This document shows, in pieces, positions 17,413 through 26,401 of a stretch of 64,000 nt of DNA. The stretch comes from JAUIET01 sp045105115 (GTDB taxonomy: Bacteria; Pseudomonadota; Gammaproteobacteria; Pseudomonadales; JAUIET01). Every line of letters starts with the position of its first letter. Position 1 is the stretch's first letter. The notes beneath the pieces are model-generated. The model was not told the DNA's origin and did not search any database. It saw only the letters and a list, made by a program, of their open reading frames with translations. The position numbers were made by a program, and so were the translations under genes. The stretch spans positions 54,873-118,872 of the forward strand of contig JBGCDE010000054.1 in assembly GCA_045105115.1 (NCBI GenBank). Reading direction: 5' to 3'.

Positions 17413-18072
17413 TTATCGGCTTAGATTGAACCAGCGCCGCAAATAATAAAAGCTTACCGCAAGCACCGTGACACCGGCTATGGCAATCAGGCTCATTTCC
17501 AAATGGCTAAAAGGCAGATCAAGGGCCGCGCCAAGCGCATAGCCTGGCAAAATGTAGACCGGTGCCCAGGCGATTGCAGACACTATATTGATCGTGAAAA
17601 AACGAGCCCTTGGCATCGACAATGTACCTGCGATCAATGGCGTAAGAGGCCGAATAGGGCCGATAAATCGACCAGCCACAATACTTTTGGCGCCATGCGC
17701 GTGAATAAACTGCTCGCCGCGGTCCATCCATTGTGTGTTGTCGCGCAGAACCGGCCAGCTCCTGACATCATTCTTGTATTTCCAACCCAACAGAAAACTC
17801 AAACCATCGCCCAATACTGCACCCAGAAAGGCCATCGCCAATGTCATGGGCAGCGTCAGTAATCCGGTGCCTGCCAGAAATGCCGCGACGTACAGCAAGA
17901 ACACGCCAGGTACTAAAATCCCAATGATCGCGAACGACTCAACGAAGGCAATTAACAAGACAGTTACCGCAATCCAGTCGGGATTTGCGAGAAGCCACGT
18001 ATAAAACGGGCTATTAACAAGGTCATCTACGTGCAAATGTGGTCTCGGGTATAGGGAGTCTTTGAACGGCAC
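17413..18072 (-). CDS. DedA-family membrane protein
   Basis: 219 residues with about five membrane helices. The family motifs are visible: ESFAIIGILVPG near the start, FLGAVLGDGLSFLLGWKYKN, then FIHAHGAKSIVAGRFIGPIRPLTPLIAGTL, which carries the conserved GRF(I/V)GP..R segment. DedA proteins act as lipid (undecaprenyl phosphate or phosphatidylethanolamine) transporters or support membrane-potential homeostasis. The GTG start at 18072 is only 14 bp from the divergent proA start, so a start a few codons downstream is possible. Confidence 0.85.
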   Translation of the reverse strand: MPFKDSLYPRPHLHVDDLVNSPFYTWLLANPDWIAVTVLLIAFVESFAIIGILVPGVFLLYVAAFLAGTGLLTLPMTLAMAFLGAVLGDGLSFLLGWKYKNDVRSWPVLRDNTQWMDRGEQFIHAHGAKSIVAGRFIGPIRPLTPLIAGTLSMPRARFFTINIVSAIAWAPVYILPGYALGAALDLPFSHLEMSLIAIAGVTVLAVSFYYLRRWFNLSR

Positions 18073-18074
18073 TA

Positions 18075-18080
18075 TATAAT
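18075..18080 (+). promoter_or_regulatory. Possible -10 element abutting the proA start
   Basis: A perfect TATAAT hexamer lies only 6 bp before the ATG at 18087. If used, transcription would begin at or next to the A of that ATG, giving a leaderless mRNA, or else an 87-nt leader if translation starts at the internal ATG at 18174. No -35 box is visible at the right distance. Confidence 0.35.
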
Positions 18081-18086
18081 GCCGGC

Positions 18087-19412
18087 ATGAACAATTTGAG
18101 CAATGCCAATAATATCACCCCTGAGCCTGCTAGTTCTGCCAGTAAAACAACAGCGCCAGGGCTTGAAGCTGACATGCAGCAGCTTGGGGAGCGCGCGCGT
18201 GTAGCAGCGGGTATATTGGCATGCGCCAGCACCGCACAGAAAAACGCTGCCTTGCGCGCAATGGCGGTTGCTATTGATACCCAAAGAGAGGCTCTTGGCA
18301 GTGCAAATCAGCAAGATTTAGCCGCGGCCAAAGAGCGAGGGTTGGAACCTGCATTAATTGACCGCCTGGCACTAACGCCTGCGCGCATTGACGGCATGAT
18401 GGAAGGGCTGGAGCAAGTCGCCACCCTGGCAGATCCTGTAGGTGCGATTTCTGAGATGTGTTCGCAGCCTAGCGGGATCCAAGTGGGTCGAATGCGAGTG
18501 CCGCTGGGCGTAATTGGCATGATTTACGAATCAAGGCCAAATGTCACAGTTGAAGCGGCCAGTCTTTGCCTGAAATCAGGAAATGCGGCGGTATTACGTG
18601 GTGGGTCGGAAGCAAAACATTCTAACCAGGCGATAGCCGCCTGTGTAGCACAAGGTCTGCGTGATGCAGACTTGTCAGAACATTGTGTGCAGCTGCTGCC
18701 AACGGTTGATCGCGCGGCAGTCGGCATAATGCTGGCAATGAGCGATTCAATTGATGTGATAGTGCCTCGTGGTGGCAAGGGCCTGATTGAGCGTGTCAGT
18801 GCTGAGTCTACTATTCCGGTCATAAAACACCTGGATGGCGTATGTCACGTCTACATTGACGAATTCGCTGATGTTGAGAAGGCAGTAAGAATTGCCATCA
18901 ATTCTAAAACTCAACGTTACGGCACCTGCAATACTATGGAAACGTTGCTGATCCATGAGCAAATAGTGGGCGAGGTATTAAGTAAAATAGCGTCACAGCT
19001 AGCTGATCATGGCGTTGAGGTTCGTGCCTGCCACCGTATAAAACAAATGTTGCCTGATGCAGTTGCCGCCACCGAGCAAGACTGGTTTGAGGAGTATTTG
19101 GCGCCTGTATTGGCTGTAAAAATGGTGGCTTCAAGTGATGAAGCGATAAGCCATATTAATCAGTATGGATCGCAGCATACCGACAGCATAGTGACTGAGA
19201 ACCACAGCCTCGCGCAGCACTTTTTGCGTGCTGTAGATTCAAGCTCAGTAATGATTAATGCCTCTACCCGGTTTGCCGATGGCTTCGAGTATGGCCTTGG
19301 CGCAGAGATCGGCATTTCCACTGATAAATTGCACGCCCGCGGCCCGGTCGGTCTTGAAGGGCTAACGTCGCAAAAATACGTTGTGTTGGGCGACGGACAT
19401 ATCCGCCAGTGA
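18087..19412 (+). CDS. proA: Gamma-glutamyl phosphate reductase
   Basis: The second enzyme of proline synthesis reduces glutamyl-5-phosphate with NADPH to the semialdehyde. It is an aldehyde-dehydrogenase fold with PLGVIGMIYESRPNVTVEAA, the catalytic cysteine in QRYGTCNTMETLLI (C281 from this start), and FADGFEYGLGAEIGIST near the end. It has 441 residues against about 417 in E. coli. The extra 29 residues at the front are polar and low in complexity, and homology begins at the internal ATG at 18174 (MQQLGERARVAAG), so that may be the true start. No ribosome site precedes 18087. It overlaps nadD by 4 bp. Confidence 0.93.
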   Translation: MNNLSNANNITPEPASSASKTTAPGLEADMQQLGERARVAAGILACASTAQKNAALRAMAVAIDTQREALGSANQQDLAAAKERGLEPALIDRLALTPARIDGMMEGLEQVATLADPVGAISEMCSQPSGIQVGRMRVPLGVIGMIYESRPNVTVEAASLCLKSGNAAVLRGGSEAKHSNQAIAACVAQGLRDADLSEHCVQLLPTVDRAAVGIMLAMSDSIDVIVPRGGKGLIERVSAESTIPVIKHLDGVCHVYIDEFADVEKAVRIAINSKTQRYGTCNTMETLLIHEQIVGEVLSKIASQLADHGVEVRACHRIKQMLPDAVAATEQDWFEEYLAPVLAVKMVASSDEAISHINQYGSQHTDSIVTENHSLAQHFLRAVDSSSVMINASTRFADGFEYGLGAEIGISTDKLHARGPVGLEGLTSQKYVVLGDGHIRQ

Positions 19413-20104
19413 GCAAGGCAAAAACCACAAACTATACGCAGACCAACAGTAAACAACAGTTAGAGCACAAAGCAGCTGGTGTTTTTGGAGGCTCTTTCGA
19501 CCCAGTGCATTTTGGCCACCTGCGAGCAGCACTTGAGTTGGCGCTCACTTTTGGCTTGGAATCGGTTCGTTTGGTGCCCAATCATCAACCACCGCATCGA
19601 GACAGCGCTAATGTGAGTGCAGGGCATCGCATCGAAATGCTGAAGTTGGCCTTGCAGCAATGCGACCAGTTGCAGCTTGATACTCGAGAAATGGACAGAG
19701 ACGGCCCCTCTTACACATTTGATACCTTGCGATCGATGCGTGAAGAGTTTGGTAACAACACACCGATCATATTTGGCATGGGCGCTGATGCTTTTGAAAA
19801 AATCGCCAGCTGGTACCGTGCTGACGAATTATTGGACGTGGCGAGTATTGCGGTGCTGAGCCGGCCTGGCAGTGATGTTAATGCGATTACGGGGCAAGAG
19901 TTACCATTTTCTGCCCATTGGGTTTCCGATGCTGATGCTTTGCTTGGAGCGCCATGCGGATTACTTTATAAACTGGAAATGACGCCGCTGGCGATTTCTT
20001 CAACCCGCATAAGAGAACAGATAGCCAGAGGTTGGGCGTCGGACTTTCTGTTACCCGAAACTGTATGCAGTTACATCGAACGTCATGAGCTCTACCGAGC
20101 CTGA
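19409..20104 (+). CDS. nadD: Nicotinate-nucleotide adenylyltransferase
   Basis: 231 residues. It adenylates nicotinate mononucleotide in NAD synthesis. The nucleotidyltransferase signature GVFGGSFDPVHFGHLRAA (about residues 24-41) and the C-terminal LAISSTRIREQI (ISSTxxR) are intact. The GTG start overlaps the proA stop in a GTGA arrangement. The 22-residue polar leader before the first strand (KTTNYTQTNSKQQLEHKAA) is longer than in E. coli NadD. It is followed by rsfS, a common pairing. Confidence 0.93.
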   Translation: MSKAKTTNYTQTNSKQQLEHKAAGVFGGSFDPVHFGHLRAALELALTFGLESVRLVPNHQPPHRDSANVSAGHRIEMLKLALQQCDQLQLDTREMDRDGPSYTFDTLRSMREEFGNNTPIIFGMGADAFEKIASWYRADELLDVASIAVLSRPGSDVNAITGQELPFSAHWVSDADALLGAPCGLLYKLEMTPLAISSTRIREQIARGWASDFLLPETVCSYIERHELYRA

Positions 20105-20143
20105 GAGCATTGGCATGACTAGATTGAGTAAAGAAGTAAAACT

Positions 20144-20491
20144 ATGACATCAAAAGAACTTTTGTCGCTGATTGAATCCGCCTTGGATGACATGAAAGCG
20201 CACGATGTAGTCGCGCTGGACGTCAGTTCACTGACCGATCTTACTGACTACATGGTAATCGCCAGTGGAACGTCTAATCGACACGTGAATGCGCTGGCTG
20301 AGAATGTAGAACTGGAAGCCAAGAAGGTAGGCCTTCGAGCAATTGGTGTTGAAGGCAAAGACGGTTCTGAGTGGGTGTTGGTAGATTTTGCCGATGTAGT
20401 GGTACACATCATGCAGCCTTCAATCCGAAGCTTCTACGACCTCGAAAGCCTCTGGTCTGACATGGGCGAAGTCTCTCAACCACAGGAATGA
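20144..20491 (+). CDS. rsfS: Ribosome silencing factor RsfS
   Basis: 115 residues. It binds L14 and blocks subunit joining during starvation. Conserved segments are DVVALDVSSLTDLTDYMVIASGTSNRH, GKDGSEWVLVDFADVVVHIM and FYDLESLW. The stop overlaps the rlmH start in ATGA. This is the first part of the rsfS-rlmH-mrdA-rodA cluster typical of gammaproteobacteria. Confidence 0.95.
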   Translation: MTSKELLSLIESALDDMKAHDVVALDVSSLTDLTDYMVIASGTSNRHVNALAENVELEAKKVGLRAIGVEGKDGSEWVLVDFADVVVHIMQPSIRSFYDLESLWSDMGEVSQPQE

Positions 20492-20955
20492 AGCTGCGCA
20501 TACTTGCTGTTGGCACACGCATGCCTGCTTGGGTTGAAGCGGGCTGCGCAGAATACAGCAAGCGCCTGCCGCCTGCCCACACGCCCGAATTGCAAGAGCT
20601 GGCAGTGTCAAAGCGCAGCACCGGAAAATCTCTAGCTCAAGTGATTGCTGATGAAGACCAGCGAATGCTCGCGGCCATTAAGCCACGTGAAGTTGTGGTT
20701 GCGCTTGATCAACGTGGTAAAAGCTGGACGACTGAGCAATTAGCCAAAAACTGGAGTGACTGGCAGCAGCAGGGCGATGATGTGTGCTTACTAGTTGGTG
20801 GTCCGGATGGTTTAGGTCCTGATTGCCTGAAAAAAGCCAGTCAGAGATGGTCGCTGTCTGCGCTTACGCTCCCACACCCTCTCGTCAGGGTGTTGCTTTT
20901 TGAACAGTTTTATCGTGCCTGGAGTATTCAGCAGGGGCATCCTTATCATAAGTAG
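20488..20955 (+). CDS. rlmH: 23S rRNA pseudouridine-1915 N3-methyltransferase
   Basis: 155 residues, a SPOUT (trefoil-knot) methyltransferase of exactly the usual length. It shows KLRILAVGTRMPAWVE, LDQRGKSWTTEQLA, LLVGGPDGLGPDCL and the invariant end LFEQFYRAWSIQQGHPYHK. It methylates position 1915 of 23S rRNA in 70S ribosomes. It is separated from mrdA by a 319-bp gap containing structured repeat A, which interrupts the otherwise tight operon. Confidence 0.96.
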   Translation: MKLRILAVGTRMPAWVEAGCAEYSKRLPPAHTPELQELAVSKRSTGKSLAQVIADEDQRMLAAIKPREVVVALDQRGKSWTTEQLAKNWSDWQQQGDDVCLLVGGPDGLGPDCLKKASQRWSLSALTLPHPLVRVLLFEQFYRAWSIQQGHPYHK

Positions 20956-21005
20956 AGTTAATCAGAAATCAGGTAATTCAGACAGTTTGAGTGGATAAAC
21001 TTTAG

Positions 21006-21173
21006 CTTGTTCGTGGCACTTAGGTGGTGAAGCGAGTATCGCCTAGCAGGACTGTGTGAGAGAGGGATCTCGAACACACCAACAGTAGGTCCTTTTAGGG
21101 AAGCCCCCATGGATGGGTTCACGGCGTGTCCTGCTAGGCGATACTCGCTTCATCGCCGGTCTTCACGATCAAG
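21006..21173 (+). repeat. Structured repeat element A (long hairpin with conserved core; candidate RNA)
   Basis: Almost all of the structure in the 319-bp rlmH-mrdA gap is this element. Two 30-nt arms, 21023-21052 and 21128-21157, are complementary at all positions if two G-U pairs in the plus-strand RNA are allowed. They enclose a 75-nt core. The core contains a small hairpin with a GGGA tetraloop (near 21054-21079), the 23-nt segment ACCAACAG..TTTTAGGG missing from copy B, and CCCATGGATGGG (a 4-bp hairpin) followed by ACGGCGTGTC. Outside the arms lie conserved GGCACTTA (left) and GGTCT (right), then an outer 9/10-bp stem (21006-21015 / 21164-21173). Copy B is at 46022-46181. There is no ORF, transposase or target duplication. 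It could act as an RNA processing or stability structure between rlmH and mrdA. Confidence 0.85.
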
Positions 21174-21274
21174 TTAGTTCCATTCAATCCATAACCCAAA
21201 CCTGTAAATACTTGCCTGTCTTAATTGTTCCCTAGATAGCACAATATCGGGTGCAATTCATTGGCGACTAACCC

Positions 21275-23197
21275 GTGTCAGATTCTCTTACTCTCAGAGA
21301 CAATTACAGTGAGCAGCGCTTATACGTTGGCAGATTGACGCTGGCCGTATTAGTGGTGCTCGCAAGCCTGATGCTGATTTCCTGGCGCTACTTCTCTCTG
21401 CAAGTCATAGAACATAACCGCTATACCACTGAGTCAGAGCGAAACAGAGTACACGTGCAGGCCATGGCGCCAAAACGTGGCCTGATCAAAGATCGTAATG
21501 GTGTGCTTCTCGCCGAGAATCGACCCAGCCGAACACTCGGTTTGGTCAAAGAGCGTATTCGCGACCTCGAAGGCGTGCTCGCAGCTTTGGCTGAGATCAT
21601 AGACGTTGAAGACCGTGACTTGCAGCGCTTTAGAGATCAATTGCGATTTGCCAGACCCTTCGAAGCAGTGCCACTAAAGTTTAACCTCAGCGAAGAAGAA
21701 ATCGCCATTTTGGCCGTCAATCAACATACGCTGGTAGGTGTCGAGATTACGGCTGAACTTGCCCGTTATTATCCCGAGGGCGAGCTGTATGCTCACGTAG
21801 TTGGCTATACAGGGCGAATCAACGAGAAAGAACAAGATCAAATTGACAAGGAGCGCTACGACGGCACACACCATATTGGAAAGGTGGGGCTTGAAAAACA
21901 GTATGAAGAAGTGTTGCTTGGCGACGTTGGATATCGCAACGTAGAGGTAAACGCGTTTGGGCGAATCATTCGAGAAATTGAAAGCAGCGACCCACAGCCC
22001 GGAACAGACCTGGAGCTCTATCTTGATAGCAATGTGCACAAAGTCGCCCATGATGCACTGGGGGCAAATAGAGGTGCGATTGTAGCCATTGAAGTCGAGA
22101 GCGGCGGCATTATTGCTATGGCAAGCACACCCAGCTTTGACGCCAACCAGTTCGTAACAGGGGTTAGCACGAAGCAGTATTCACAGTGGCGCGACTCGCC
22201 TGATTTGCCTCTTTACAACCGCGCAATTCAGGGCCAGTACCCCCCAGGTTCAACGCTTAAACCGGTGTTCGCATTGGCAGGCTTACACAATGATGTTGTT
22301 GACGCGAACTTTGTTGTTCGAGATCGTGGTTGGTTTCGCCTGCCCAACGACAGCAGGCAATATCGTGACTGGAAAAGAGAGGGCCATGGCACTTGGGTGG
22401 GTTTGCATCAGGCCATTGTAGAATCCTGTGATATTTACTTTTACGAACTTGCCTTCAATCTCGGCATTGATCGCTTGCATGATTTTTCGGCCCAATTTGG
22501 TCTGGGCAGCCGCACTGGTTTGGACATTCCCAGTGAACGAAAAGGCATACTTCCCTCAACCTCCTGGAAGCGAAACGTGCGCGGACAACCGTGGTTTCCT
22601 GGCGAAACCCTTAGCGCGGGTATCGGGCAAGGCTATATGTTAGCTACGCCATTGCAACTTGCTGTGGCAACCGCGAACCTAGCACGGCGTGGAGAGGCTA
22701 TTACCCCGCGGCTGGTAAAAGATACGGCTAGCGAAGCCGCAAAGAAAAACGTACCGAATCGATTGGAAAACACTGAAAACGAATGGCAAATGGTCATAGA
22801 CGCTATGGTCGATGTAGTGCACGGTAAACGTGGTACCGCGCGAAGTATTTCAAATGGTGTTGAGTACAAGATTGCTGGCAAGACCGGCACCGCTCAAGTC
22901 GTTGGTATTGCCCAAGGCGAGAAGTATGACGCTGAAGCGCTGGCAGAGCGCAACCGCGATCATAAACTGTTTATAGCGTTCGCGCCTGTTGAGCGACCGC
23001 TGATAGCGGTAGCCGCTGTTATTGAAAATGGTGGTAAAACTGGAAAAATAGTAGGCGCTCCTTTGGTTCGTAAAGTATTGGACGCTTATTTGTTGCCAAA
23101 ACTGGTTCCAGAAAATGAAAGTGATACCGCCGATATTCAGAAATCAGTTGTGCCTGCCTCCGGATCGCGTGATGCAAGCACTGGGGAAACAGGATGA
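21275..23197 (+). CDS. mrdA: Penicillin-binding protein 2 (elongasome transpeptidase)
   Basis: 640 residues. It cross-links peptidoglycan during lateral-wall growth. One N-terminal membrane helix (about 23-45), then the pedestal/dimerisation region (KRGLIKDRNGVLLAENRPSR), then the transpeptidase with PPGSTLKP (nucleophile S326, K329), the second motif ESCDIYFY (S384-x-D386) and KTGTAQ (536-541). The GTG start fits the helix position. It forms a 4-bp ATGA overlap with rodA. The C-terminal 40 residues are a variable, polar tail. Confidence 0.96.
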   Translation: MSDSLTLRDNYSEQRLYVGRLTLAVLVVLASLMLISWRYFSLQVIEHNRYTTESERNRVHVQAMAPKRGLIKDRNGVLLAENRPSRTLGLVKERIRDLEGVLAALAEIIDVEDRDLQRFRDQLRFARPFEAVPLKFNLSEEEIAILAVNQHTLVGVEITAELARYYPEGELYAHVVGYTGRINEKEQDQIDKERYDGTHHIGKVGLEKQYEEVLLGDVGYRNVEVNAFGRIIREIESSDPQPGTDLELYLDSNVHKVAHDALGANRGAIVAIEVESGGIIAMASTPSFDANQFVTGVSTKQYSQWRDSPDLPLYNRAIQGQYPPGSTLKPVFALAGLHNDVVDANFVVRDRGWFRLPNDSRQYRDWKREGHGTWVGLHQAIVESCDIYFYELAFNLGIDRLHDFSAQFGLGSRTGLDIPSERKGILPSTSWKRNVRGQPWFPGETLSAGIGQGYMLATPLQLAVATANLARRGEAITPRLVKDTASEAAKKNVPNRLENTENEWQMVIDAMVDVVHGKRGTARSISNGVEYKIAGKTGTAQVVGIAQGEKYDAEALAERNRDHKLFIAFAPVERPLIAVAAVIENGGKTGKIVGAPLVRKVLDAYLLPKLVPENESDTADIQKSVVPASGSRDASTGETG

Positions 23198-24342
23198 GCA
23201 GCGGTGATTTTGTTCGAAGTATGCAAGGCACGGCCAGCAGCTTTCAACCAGCAGCCAGTCACCTGCAAAGAATGCATATTGACCCCATTTTATTGCTGTC
23301 GCTGATGTCAGTATGTGGTTTTGGGCTGATGGTGTTGTGGAGTGCCAGCGGTCAGCATCAGGCAACCATGTTGCGCCAATGCAGCTTTATTCTGGCCGGT
23401 TTTATTGCCATGTTAACGGTAGCGCAATTTGACATGCGCTTGATTCGGCGTTGGTCTGTGCTTCTGTATCTGATGGGTATCGGTTTGTTAGTGGCGGTCA
23501 TTTTTTATGGCAGCGGTGCTAAAGGGGCCACCCGATGGATAGACCTGCCAGGATTGCCAAGATTCCAGCCCTCAGAGATTATGAAGGTTGCACTACCGCT
23601 CACTGTTGCCGCCTATTTGTCGGGCCGCTCTATGCCCCCCAAGATATTTCAGGTGTTGGTCAGTGTGGTGCTGATTATTATTCCAACCTTGCTGATTGGT
23701 GCACAACCTGATTTGGGCACCTCATTGTTGGTCGCTGTGTCGGGCGTATTCGTGCTCTACTTTGCAGGCTTGAGCTGGTATTACGTCAGTGCCGTTTTCG
23801 TCGGCGCGGGTGTCAGCTCGCCATTAATCTGGAACTACGTACTGCACGATTATCAGAAGCAACGAATACTGACCCTGCTTGATCCCGAAGCCGACAAATT
23901 AGGCGCTGGTTGGAATATCATCCAATCCAAAACCGCGATTGGGTCCGGCGGATGGCAAGGTAAAGGTTGGTTGAATGGTACTCAGTCGCAACTGGACTTC
24001 TTACCCGAAAGCCATACCGACTTTATTATTGCTGTATTGGCCGAAGAGCTTGGTCTGTTCGGTGTACTGGTTTTGATAGGTTTATACCTGCTGGTGATCG
24101 GCAGAGGAGTCATTATTGGACTTCGCGCGCAAGATGCATTCAGCCGGCTTGTGGTTGGTAGTATTACCCTGACGTTTTTCGTGTACGCCTTTGTCAACAT
24201 GGGTATGGTATCTGGCCTATTGCCGGTGGTAGGCGTGCCGTTACCTTTCGTGAGCCAAGGTGGCACATCTATAGTCACCTTGCTGGCGGGCTTTGGTTTG
24301 CTTATGGCCGTCAGTACAGAAGCGAAGCGCATAACCCGATAG
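23194..24342 (+). CDS. rodA: RodA, SEDS peptidoglycan glycosyltransferase
   Basis: 382 residues with about ten membrane helices. SEDS markers are RWIDLPGLPRFQPSEIMK, the QPDLGTSLLVAVSG segment, WNIIQSKTAIGSGGWQGKGW, and FLPESHTDFIIAVLAEELG. The end LPFVSQGGTS is present. It polymerises lipid II together with PBP2. Its start overlaps mrdA (ATGA), and mltB begins 4 bp after its stop. The N-terminus carries about 28 soluble residues before the first helix. Confidence 0.96.
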   Translation: MSSGDFVRSMQGTASSFQPAASHLQRMHIDPILLLSLMSVCGFGLMVLWSASGQHQATMLRQCSFILAGFIAMLTVAQFDMRLIRRWSVLLYLMGIGLLVAVIFYGSGAKGATRWIDLPGLPRFQPSEIMKVALPLTVAAYLSGRSMPPKIFQVLVSVVLIIIPTLLIGAQPDLGTSLLVAVSGVFVLYFAGLSWYYVSAVFVGAGVSSPLIWNYVLHDYQKQRILTLLDPEADKLGAGWNIIQSKTAIGSGGWQGKGWLNGTQSQLDFLPESHTDFIIAVLAEELGLFGVLVLIGLYLLVIGRGVIIGLRAQDAFSRLVVGSITLTFFVYAFVNMGMVSGLLPVVGVPLPFVSQGGTSIVTLLAGFGLLMAVSTEAKRITR

Positions 24343-24346
24343 TTTT

Positions 24347-25390
24347 ATGATCGTGGCATTCTCAACATTACATCGCAAACGACACATCGCCACCGTGGCG
24401 TGTTCAATTGCGCTTTTTCTCGGCAGTTCTTATTCGCTGAGCAATGACTCTGGGCTCGATTTGGAGCGCGCTGACGTGCAGGCGTTCGTGAAGCGTGCCA
24501 GCCAGCATGAAGAGTTAAGCACTACAGCTATCAAGCGTGCGCTGTCCCAAGTCCAGATCAAGCAGCCTATTCTGAAAGCCATCAGCAGGCCTGTTGAGCG
24601 AACCCTGGATTGGAAGCGCTATTCCAAAATTTTTCTGCAGCCAGAGCGCATTGAAGCGGGTGCAGAATTTATGCGCGAACGCTCTACCACTATGATGGTT
24701 GCGGAAAGCCGTTATGGCGTACCCAGAGAGATAATCACGGCCATAATTGGTGTAGAGACCAAATACGGCAAAGTTATGGGTTCGCATCGAGTGCTGGATG
24801 CGCTCGCTACATTGGCATTCGAATATCCGAAACGGTCAAAATTTTTCACCAAAGAACTAGAGCACTTTTTATTGTTATGCGCTGAGCAGGGCATAGAGCC
24901 CTCAGCTCCGCTAGGTTCGTACGCCGGCGCCATGGGGTACGGGCAATTTATGCCAAGCAGCTACCGCGAGTACGCAGTTGATTTCGACGCCGATGGCAAA
25001 GTCGATATTTGGAATAACAAAACTGATGCGATCGGCAGCGTGGCAAATTATCTTGCCAGGCATGGCTGGCGCAAAGGTGGTGTGGTTGTGTTAGCTGCTG
25101 AGCGAAATAATAGACCTGTCACACTAGCCGCGCTGAACAAAAACCTAAAACCCAGTATTCGAGCCGGACAGTTGCCATCGTTCGGGTTTAAACGACCAGA
25201 ACGCTTGAGCAATGAAGCCAAAGTAGCCTTGTTTCGCTTTAAGTCCGAGCAAGGCCCTGTTTATGAATTGGGTTTGCAGAATTTCTACGCGATCACTCGT
25301 TACAATCACAGTCGCTTGTACGCTCGAGCGGTATTTGAGTTAAGTCAAAGAATTCTGGCAGCAAGCCAGGAAGACACAGCAAGCCCATGA
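24347..25390 (+). CDS. mltB: Membrane-bound lytic murein transglycosylase B
   Basis: 347 residues. It cleaves glycan strands to 1,6-anhydro-muropeptides. An N-terminal hydrophobic export segment (about 14-30) is followed by the catalytic glutamate in GVETKYGKVMGSHRV (E137), ATLAFEYPKRSKFFTKELE, and the hallmark GSYAGAMGYGQFMPSSYREY and DFDADGKVDIWNN. I see no lipobox cysteine after the export segment (there is one Cys inside it at about 19), so attachment by a lipid is doubtful and it may be a soluble or signal-anchored form. It overlaps rlpA by 4 bp. Confidence 0.94.
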   Translation: MIVAFSTLHRKRHIATVACSIALFLGSSYSLSNDSGLDLERADVQAFVKRASQHEELSTTAIKRALSQVQIKQPILKAISRPVERTLDWKRYSKIFLQPERIEAGAEFMRERSTTMMVAESRYGVPREIITAIIGVETKYGKVMGSHRVLDALATLAFEYPKRSKFFTKELEHFLLLCAEQGIEPSAPLGSYAGAMGYGQFMPSSYREYAVDFDADGKVDIWNNKTDAIGSVANYLARHGWRKGGVVVLAAERNNRPVTLAALNKNLKPSIRAGQLPSFGFKRPERLSNEAKVALFRFKSEQGPVYELGLQNFYAITRYNHSRLYARAVFELSQRILAASQEDTASP

Positions 25391-26337
25391 TTCCCCGGTC
25401 GGTATTGGCATCAAAAAATCTGGTTCTGAAGCTGGGTTTGGGGATGGTCTTTATGATGCTTGTTCAAGCGTGTGCAGACGCACCAGTGCAGCGTGATGGT
25501 GCGCCAAGAACCAGTAAATCGGCGTTAATGCGGATACCGGATGCAACACCAAAAATCGAGAAAGTTACCAAAGCCGGCAACAAGAATCCTTATACTGTAT
25601 TTGGTAAGACCTATTATCTGCTTAGTCAGGCGCGAGGTTACAAAGCGCGAGGTACGGCTTCCTGGTATGGCACCAAATTTCATGGTCGCCGTACTGCCAA
25701 TGGTGAAGTGTACGATATGAACGCGATGACCGCTGCACACAAGACCTTGCCCATTCCTTGTTATGTACGTGTGCGCAATACAAAAAACAACAAAGCGATT
25801 GTGGTGCGGGTCAATGACCGTGGACCTTTCCATGGCAATCGCTTGATCGACTTGTCTTACGCAGCGGCGGTTAGACTTGGCTTTGCAGACCAAGGCACCG
25901 CATCGGTAGAGATTGAAGTATTAACGCCGGGCGTTAACGATTCCAAGCGCCGAGCAGCATCCATACCGGTTGCCGAGTCTCGGCCGGTAGCGCCAGTCAC
26001 GCCCGCTTCAAACCCAATACCGTTAGCAGTTCCAGCTAAGCCTGTTGCGAATCCAGTGCTGGCGCCTAGTGAGAAGTTAGCCATAGGTGAAAGCAAGTGG
26101 TATCTTCAAGCGGGTGCTTTCAGTACGGAATCGGCGGCGGTACAGTTGCGAACTCGTCTGCAGTACATAACGAATCTGCCGGTCAATATTAAAAAAGAGC
26201 CTGCCACTGGCAGCAGTGACAGTGTTTTTCGCGTCCGTATCGGACCTAGTACAGAACAAACTGTTCTACAAAAATTGCAACATGAAATGCTCGCGGTGAA
26301 AATGGGGCAACCCTTTATTGTCAGCGACGCAAATTAA
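25387..26337 (+). CDS. rlpA: RlpA, septal lytic transglycosylase-like lipoprotein
   Basis: 316 residues. The signal peptide ends in the lipobox LVQAC (lipid-modified C29). The double-psi beta-barrel domain has GTASWYGTKFHGRRTANGE, DMNAMTAAHKTLP and the catalytic-type VNDRGPFHGNRLIDLS. A Pro/Ala-rich linker (about 195-230) leads to a C-terminal SPOR domain (KWYLQAGAFSTESAA...VFRVRIGP) that binds denuded glycan at division sites. In Pseudomonas the protein cleaves such glycans. It lies in the cell-wall operon between mltB and dacA. Confidence 0.95.
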   Translation: MIPRSVLASKNLVLKLGLGMVFMMLVQACADAPVQRDGAPRTSKSALMRIPDATPKIEKVTKAGNKNPYTVFGKTYYLLSQARGYKARGTASWYGTKFHGRRTANGEVYDMNAMTAAHKTLPIPCYVRVRNTKNNKAIVVRVNDRGPFHGNRLIDLSYAAAVRLGFADQGTASVEIEVLTPGVNDSKRRAASIPVAESRPVAPVTPASNPIPLAVPAKPVANPVLAPSEKLAIGESKWYLQAGAFSTESAAVQLRTRLQYITNLPVNIKKEPATGSSDSVFRVRIGPSTEQTVLQKLQHEMLAVKMGQPFIVSDAN

Positions 26338-26401
26338 CACGCTGGTGTTGCCAAAAACGCACCGCCTAATGAATAGCTTCCAAGGAAATACAGAAAACAT
26401 C

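Noticed and set aside
21006..21173. Interpretation of the long inverted repeats as an insertion sequence or MITE
   Set aside because: No transposase, no target duplication, and arms that differ between copies while staying paired. Mobile elements would keep the arm sequence.
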